A stretch of 64,000 nucleotides of DNA from Candidatus Parcubacteria bacterium (GTDB lineage Bacteria; Patescibacteriota; Minisyncoccia; Minisyncoccales; JAGLPU01), in assembly GCA_023137175.1 (NCBI GenBank), contig JAGLPU010000006.1, positions 1-64,000 of the forward strand, in the 5' to 3' direction. Numbering within the stretch: the stretch's first letter is position 1; each line of letters opens with the position of its first letter. The notes below the pieces were generated by a model. The model saw only the letters and a list, made by a program, of their open reading frames with translations, made no database searches and had not been told where the DNA came from. Of this stretch, positions 59,587 through 64,000 are shown one piece after another. A program made the translations under genes and the position numbers.

Positions 59587-59874
59587 ATGAGTGAAATGGG
59601 CGGTAATCTCTTCAAATTTTGTGGAATAGTCCTATTTTTCTGAGTAGGAGAAAGCTTCATTATACTATTCCAATCATCATGGACGATGTGGATAGCAATT
59701 TACAGTATAATGTCTGTATTAATGTATCTCAGTGTGAAAATATCTCTTGAAGGAACTGCTGAGCAAGACGACAGTTGCGCCTTATTTTGGCTTTCTGCTT
59801 TATGGGCAGCAACAACTTTTGTTTGGCTACGGATTTTAACAGACTATTTCTTTGAAAAAATAAAGAGCTTTTAA
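59587..59874 (+). pseudogene. Cassette E, paralogue of F broken by an in-frame TGA
   Basis: From the ATG at 59587 (leader GGGGTGAAAGAA) the frame reads MSEMGGNLFKFCGIVLFF, TGA at 59641, then VGESFIILFQSS and onward to DYFFEKIKSF and stop. Cassette F reads VLFFW-LAESF at the same place and ends DYFFKKIKSS, so a Trp codon TGG has become TGA. Other genes here end in TGA, so read-through is not the default. Either a fresh pseudogene, a sequencing error, or restart at an internal Met (MWIAIYS). Confidence 0.7.
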
Positions 59875-59892
59875 GCTCTTTTTTATTTTTCC
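59862..59892 (+). terminator. Terminator of cassette E
   Basis: AAAGAGCTT-TT-AAGCTCTTT then TTTATTTTT; contains the final stop codon. Same sequence family as the terminator of F. Confidence 0.75.
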
Positions 59893-59897
59893 AAAAC

Positions 59898-59925
59898 TTG
59901 ACTTTTCCCTATAAAATGGTATTAA
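59898..59925 (+). promoter_or_regulatory. Promoter of cassette F
   Basis: TTGACT (59898-59903), 16 bases, TATTAA (59920-59925). Confidence 0.6.
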
Positions 59926-59973
59926 GTTAATACAAAGTATAGTAACTTAAAATATAAATGGAGGTAGATAAAA

Positions 59974-60255
59974 ATGTACGAAGACGATATATTAAGTGCT
60001 TTGCTCGGAATTTCTGGAGGAGTCCTATTTTTCTGGTTAGCAGAAAGCTTTGCCATTATTACTGGTCTTCCAGTAATGGTATATCTAGTATTTTATACCG
60101 TAATGGCTTGCTTAATGTACTTTAGCCTGAAAATAGTCCTCAAAGAAAAAGGAGAAGGAAAGTATTTTTGCCTTTCTATTATTTGGACAGCAATAAGTTT
60201 TATTTGGTTGTTGAGTGTAGCCGACTATTTCTTTAAAAAAATAAAGAGCTCTTAA
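59974..60255 (+). CDS. Small membrane protein, array cassette F
   Basis: 93 aa with three hydrophobic segments (LLGISGGVLFFWLAESFAII; VMVYLVFYTVMACLMYFSL; LSIIWTAISFIWLLSVADYFF) and a basic end KKIKSS. Paralogue of the broken cassette E: the VLFF, KI-L and DYFF-KIKS blocks align. It has the GGAGGTAGATA leader, as in A and B. Function unknown; a small channel-like or immunity-like role cannot be judged from sequence. Confidence 0.72.
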   Translation: MYEDDILSALLGISGGVLFFWLAESFAIITGLPVMVYLVFYTVMACLMYFSLKIVLKEKGEGKYFCLSIIWTAISFIWLLSVADYFFKKIKSS

Positions 60256-60270
60256 GCTCTTTTTTTATTT
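60243..60270 (+). terminator. Terminator of cassette F
   Basis: AAAGAGCT-CTTA-AGCTCTTT (60243-60262) then a T-run. It reaches the 3' end of the convergent serS. Confidence 0.75.
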
Positions 60271-61533
60271 TCCAATAACTTCTTTGTTGAGATATTTTTG
60301 CAAAGCCTTCGGTACTTTTATACTACCGTCTTTTTGCTGATAGTTTTCAATAATGGCAATTATTATCCTGCCAATGGCAAAAGCGGTTCCATTAAGAGTA
60401 TGGATAAATTCCAGTTTTCCTGTTTCCTTATTGCGATAGCGCATATTAAGGCTGCGAGCCTGAAAATCAGTGCAATTAGAAGTGGAATGAGTTTCCCGAT
60501 AGCAATTGGCAGTAGGCAGCCAGGCTTCTACGTCATACTTTACTGCCGCCGGCGCGCCTAAATCACCTGTGCAAATTTGCAATACTTGATAAGGAATTTC
60601 TAATTCCTGCATTAGTTTTTCTTCCATCGCTAAAATAAGCTGATGCTCTTCTTTTGATGAGGCCGGATTACAGAAACTAAACATCTCCACTTTATCAAAC
60701 TGATGAACTCTTAGAATGCCCTTAGTGTCTTTGCCATAGCTCCCCGCTTCTCTCCGAAAACAAGTGGAAAAAGCGGCATATCTTTTAGGTAAATCTTTTT
60801 CTTCAAAAATCTCGTCCCGGTGCATTGGCCCGATTGACTGTTCACTGGTGCCCACTAAAACTAAACCGTCTTTTTCTAGTTGATAAACTTCATCTGAATC
60901 TTCTCTTTCAAAATAGCCCATATCTTTCATATTCTCTTTTTTGATCATTACGGGCGGCACAACCGGAACAAAGCCTTCTTTGGTTAAAGTGTTGAAAATG
61001 AAATTGATCAAAGCAAATTCCAATAGAGCAATGTCTCCCTTCAAATAGCCGAATCTGGCTCCGGAAACTTTAGCCGCTCTTTTGACATCAATCATGTCTA
61101 AATTCTCGGCGATTGTTAAATAGTCCTTCGGTTCAAAATCAAAATTCGGCTTTTTGCCGACTTCTCTAATAGATATGTTCTCTTTATCGTCCTTGCCTTC
61201 CGGAACCTCATCTAGGGGCATATTAGGCACCTTGAAGAGTAGGCTACTGAATTCCTGATCAATTATTTTAAATTCTTGCTGCAGCTTGTCACTTTTTTCA
61301 TCTACTTCTTTCATCGCCGCAATAATCTTTTGCTTTTCTTTTTCCTCACCCGCATCAACAATTTCCTTGCCAGCCTTATTTTTTTCAGCGCTAAAACTGT
61401 CTAAGCTGGTCATTAGTTCTCTTCTCTTTTCGTCCAGCTCAAAAAGCCGGTCAATATCAATTTTTACTTGTTTTTTTTGACAGCCTTTTATAACTGCCTC
61501 TTTATTCTCTCTAATGTATTTTATATCAAGCAT
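60265..61533 (-). CDS. serS: Seryl-tRNA synthetase
   Basis: Class II synthetase of 422 aa with the long N-terminal tRNA-binding coiled coil (residues 1-105) and core motifs: TSEQSIGPMHRDEI, FSTCFRREAGSYGKDTKGILRVHQFDKVE (motif 2) and HTLNGTAFAIGRIIIAIIENYQ (motif 3). Normal bacterial type. greA lies 21 bases upstream on the same strand. Confidence 0.96.
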   Translation of the reverse strand: MLDIKYIRENKEAVIKGCQKKQVKIDIDRLFELDEKRRELMTSLDSFSAEKNKAGKEIVDAGEEKEKQKIIAAMKEVDEKSDKLQQEFKIIDQEFSSLLFKVPNMPLDEVPEGKDDKENISIREVGKKPNFDFEPKDYLTIAENLDMIDVKRAAKVSGARFGYLKGDIALLEFALINFIFNTLTKEGFVPVVPPVMIKKENMKDMGYFEREDSDEVYQLEKDGLVLVGTSEQSIGPMHRDEIFEEKDLPKRYAAFSTCFRREAGSYGKDTKGILRVHQFDKVEMFSFCNPASSKEEHQLILAMEEKLMQELEIPYQVLQICTGDLGAPAAVKYDVEAWLPTANCYRETHSTSNCTDFQARSLNMRYRNKETGKLEFIHTLNGTAFAIGRIIIAIIENYQQKDGSIKVPKALQKYLNKEVIGK

Positions 61534-61554
61534 GTGAAGAATCTCTAAATGAAA

Positions 61555-62019
61555 TTATTTTATCTCCAGTATTTTGTATTTAATCTTGCCAGCCGGAGCA
61601 TCAACTTCCACTACCGCCCCTTTAGGTTTATTTAAAAAAGCCTTGCCCAAAGGAGAATCAATAGAAATCTTTCCTTCTAAAGGCGCTGCTTCTTCCGCCC
61701 CAACAATTTTAAATTCTTCGGCATTGGTTTTCTTGGAATCCATGCTGGCTAAAATAACCGAGCCAATTTGAACCCAACCTGTTTTGGGATTAGCCGACAC
61801 AACGGTTGCATCGCTAATCAATTCTTCTAATTCTAAAATCCGGCCCTCCATAAAAGCCTGTGATTCTTTTGCTTCGCTGTATTCGGCGTTTTCACTTAAA
61901 TCTCCGAAAGCAATAGCCTTTTCTAATCTGTCGGCTATTTCTTTTCTTTTATCAGTTTGAAGATATGCCAATTCTTCTTTTAATTTTTTAAACCCTTCCA
62001 GGGTAAAATATTTTTTCAT
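61555..62019 (-). CDS. greA: Transcription elongation factor GreA
   Basis: Rescues backtracked RNA polymerase by stimulating transcript cleavage. The 154-aa protein has an N-terminal coiled-coil hairpin with acidic tip (FGDLSENAEYSEAKE) and a C-terminal FKBP-like domain (SPLGKAFLNKPKGAVVEVDAPAG). Length is typical. Confidence 0.95.
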   Translation of the reverse strand: MKKYFTLEGFKKLKEELAYLQTDKRKEIADRLEKAIAFGDLSENAEYSEAKESQAFMEGRILELEELISDATVVSANPKTGWVQIGSVILASMDSKKTNAEEFKIVGAEEAAPLEGKISIDSPLGKAFLNKPKGAVVEVDAPAGKIKYKILEIK

Positions 62020-62038
62020 ATTCTTTTATAATAGTTAA

Positions 62039-63979
62039 CTAAAAATCATTGTCAATAGAGCCGTCTTCTTCAACCTCCTCTCCGAAGTACCAATTCAGAG
62101 TTTCTTCAGCCACTGGCAATGCCGCTATTTGCCCTTCTTCAACTTCTTCTACGATTATGGTTAAAACTATTTCGGGATTATCGTATGGAGCAAAGACGCT
62201 GACCCAACTATGATAATGATCCTTTCTAGGAATCTGAGCCGTTCCAGTTTTGGCCGCTGCTTCGACCGGCAAAGAATTCAGAGAAACACTTGAACCATAA
62301 ATTACAGCATCTCTCATTCCTTCTCTAACAATCTGCAAGCTCTCTGGAACAATGAAATTCTCTTTGATAATTTTTGGATTATATGTTTCAATCACATTTT
62401 TCTCAGCATCTAATATTTGATGCGCAATTCTGGGCTGATACAGTTTGCCTCCGTTGGCAATTGCGCCGAAAGAAGCAACTACCTGCAGTGGAGTAATGCC
62501 AATGTATCCTTGCCCAATTGAAAGATTATAAGTGTCGCCGAGCCGCCAAATATTGTCCGCTGAATTTTCAAAATAGGCTTCTTTCCAAGCAGGATCTGGA
62601 ATAAGCCCTTTTTTCTCTCCTGGAATATCTATACCAGCTATTTCTCCCCAGCCGAAAAGATGAAGATACTTTTTTATTCTTTCCACTCCCAGTCCATTAA
62701 AATCCTCCAATCCTCCACCGACTAAATAGAAATAAACATTACAGGATTGAGCCAAAGCTTTACGCAAATCAGTCCAGCCATGGACCTTCCAGTCGTGGAA
62801 TACGGAAGGCTTATCAGGGAAATAAGGATTAGGAATGGAAACCTCTCCTGTGCACAATATCTGTTCTGCCGCCGGGATAATGTCTTCTTCTAAAGCAGCG
62901 GCAGCGATTAAAGGTTTGATGACAGAACCAGTAGGATACTCACTGGAAATAACTCGGTTGAAAAAAGAAATATTAGGATCGTTTAAGATTTCTTGAAATT
63001 CTTCTTCAGAAATAGCCTGGCTGAATAAATTATTGTCAAAGCTTGGAACACTTACTGAAGCTAAAATACCTCCTGTGTTGGGATCCAAAGCAACTGCCGC
63101 TCCACCCTTCGCTCCTACTCTCTCAATGCTTTTCCTCAGTTCTTCATCAAGTTTTCTTTGTAAATCAGCATCTAGCCAGAGAACTAAGCTGTTGCCAGGC
63201 TTGGGTAAAGAAATTATTTCTTTTTTGATTGGATTGCCTGAGGCATCTCTTTCGGTTTGAATAATACCTGGATTTTCTTTTAATTCTTCCTCATAAAATT
63301 CTTCCAAGCCAGCCTTTCCTTGTTTATCTTTTCTTCCTATGTATCCTAATAAATGGGAGAAAACCAAGCTGTCAGTATAGTCTCTAACTATGCTTTCCTC
63401 CACTTCAAACCCTGATAGTTCATCTATTTTCGTTTCTAATAGAATTAAAGTTTTATGGTCAATATTTTCAGAAATAATCAAGGAAGAATCTTCAGAAAAC
63501 TCGTCATATAATTCTATTCTCTTCTGCAGTTCATTTGAATCTTCATTGATTATTTTTGCAACTTCTTTCAAAGATTTCAATCTTTCAACTTCGTCATCAG
63601 AAAGACTTTTCTTGTAATAAACCAAATTAAAACTCTGCTGATTAAAAACAAGTTGTTTTAAATTTCTATCATAAATAACCCCTCTGACTGCTTGAGTCTG
63701 ATAAAATTTAAGTTTGTTCTTTTCAGCCAAAGCAGAAAATTCCTGTCCGTCAATTATTTGAAACTGAAAAGTTTTGCCGAAAAGAACCAGCATTATTAGA
63801 AAAAAAACAACTCCAAAAGTCTGAAAAACCCTTTTTGACAAAAGAACTTCCATTTTTTTTTCAGTTATTCCCATCTCTTTCTCTTTCTTCTGAAAAATCG
63901 CATCTAAAAAAATCTCTTCAGGCTCTACATTCTCCTTGAAAGACATTCTTATTTTTTTACCCTTGAGATACTTATCCAT
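62039..63979 (-). CDS. mrdA: Class B penicillin-binding protein (PBP2/MrdA-like)
   Basis: Transpeptidase for cell elongation, 646 aa. A cytoplasmic N-terminus and one transmembrane helix (TFGVVFFLIMLVLFGKTF) lead to the pedestal domain (RGVIYDRN) and the transpeptidase domain with S-V-I-K in YPTGSVIKP, S-C-N in AQSCNVYFYLVGGG and K-T-G in AAKTGTAQIPR. PBP2 rather than PBP3/FtsI is favoured by the pedestal spacing. The start at 63979 is 21 bases from the window edge; a later Met (MSFKENVEPEE) is possible. Confidence 0.92.
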   Translation of the reverse strand: MDKYLKGKKIRMSFKENVEPEEIFLDAIFQKKEKEMGITEKKMEVLLSKRVFQTFGVVFFLIMLVLFGKTFQFQIIDGQEFSALAEKNKLKFYQTQAVRGVIYDRNLKQLVFNQQSFNLVYYKKSLSDDEVERLKSLKEVAKIINEDSNELQKRIELYDEFSEDSSLIISENIDHKTLILLETKIDELSGFEVEESIVRDYTDSLVFSHLLGYIGRKDKQGKAGLEEFYEEELKENPGIIQTERDASGNPIKKEIISLPKPGNSLVLWLDADLQRKLDEELRKSIERVGAKGGAAVALDPNTGGILASVSVPSFDNNLFSQAISEEEFQEILNDPNISFFNRVISSEYPTGSVIKPLIAAAALEEDIIPAAEQILCTGEVSIPNPYFPDKPSVFHDWKVHGWTDLRKALAQSCNVYFYLVGGGLEDFNGLGVERIKKYLHLFGWGEIAGIDIPGEKKGLIPDPAWKEAYFENSADNIWRLGDTYNLSIGQGYIGITPLQVVASFGAIANGGKLYQPRIAHQILDAEKNVIETYNPKIIKENFIVPESLQIVREGMRDAVIYGSSVSLNSLPVEAAAKTGTAQIPRKDHYHSWVSVFAPYDNPEIVLTIIVEEVEEGQIAALPVAEETLNWYFGEEVEEDGSIDNDF

Positions 63980-64000
63980 AAATTGGGAACTGAATATAGT

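Noticed and set aside
59587-59874. Recoded genetic code (UGA as Trp or Gly) suggested by the in-frame TGA in cassette E
   Set aside because: Several intact genes end in TGA (for example at 22128, 22244, 24957), and no other in-frame TGA was seen inside conserved proteins.
1-64000. CRISPR array, rRNA operon, insertion sequence
   Set aside because: No regularly spaced repeats, rRNA-like segments or transposase motifs were found.

Overview
The window is an AT-rich bacterial chromosome segment with very densely packed genes. It carries peptidoglycan and cell-division genes (murC, mraY, murD, murG, murF-like, ftsW, ftsQ, PBP2, D,D-carboxypeptidase), bacterial-type serS, gltX, aspS, pyrG, rpmA, rplI and efp, and a grpE-dnaK-dnaJ cluster. 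An archaeal-type UMP kinase, an AspRS without the usual bacterial GAD insertion, a single Xer recombinase, a probable MurL/MurD2 route for D-Glu, and very short spacing point to a Candidatus Patescibacteria (CPR) genome, probably Parcubacteria-like. That assignment is inference; no rRNA gene lies in the window. TGA is an ordinary stop here.

Layout. 1-3.9 kb: end of thiC, idi, a small carbonic-anhydrase-like protein, archaeal-type pyrH, a hydrolase. 3.9-8.9 kb: a PadR-hypothetical-efp operon divergent from an inositol lipid block (Ino1, a second PadR, a menorin-like DUF2181 protein, a CDP-alcohol phosphatidyltransferase), then a PHP phosphoesterase. 9.1-14.9 kb: carAB among small orphan genes. 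15-27.6 kb: thpR and a dcw-like cluster murC-aspS-dac-mraY-murL-murD-ftsW-murG-gltX, interrupted by three tiny Lys/Arg-rich genes. 28.7-30.1 kb: a dif-like site in the leader of a xer gene, then rpmA. 30.5-38.9 kb, minus strand: pyrG, rplI, acylphosphatase, ctpA, hicBA, tRNA-Lys, dnaJ, dnaK, DUF3467, grpE. 38.9-41.6 kb: corA and a GT39-like glycosyltransferase. 41.7-47.5 kb: a DNA-binding-like orphan and a defence island (Mrr-like nuclease, methyltransferase plus PD-(D/E)XK restriction enzyme, OLD-like ATPase/TOPRIM protein, hsdS stub). 47.6-51.2 kb: two secreted surface proteins, one very Cys-rich. 51.5-58 kb: Nudix, ftsQ, FemAB-like, 3-methyladenine glycosylase, DegT aminotransferase, membrane MurF-like protein, hydrolase. 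58.1-60.3 kb: six tandem small membrane-protein cassettes on the opposite strand. 60.3-64 kb: serS, greA, PBP2.

Two themes stand out. First, genes left of about 28-30 kb run mostly on the plus strand and those to the right mostly on the minus strand. Together with the dif-like site this suggests the replication terminus. Second, housekeeping genes mostly lack a visible Shine-Dalgarno sequence, whereas a scattered set of small orphan genes (membrane proteins, lipoprotein, zinc ribbons, basic peptides) has strong GGAGGT/GAGGTG sites, and many also have near-consensus -35/-10 boxes and their own terminator. The 58-60 kb array is the densest example.

After including genes shorter than about 60 codons, no stretch above 300 bases lacks a gene. 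Coordinates of short sites were counted by hand and may be off by a base.
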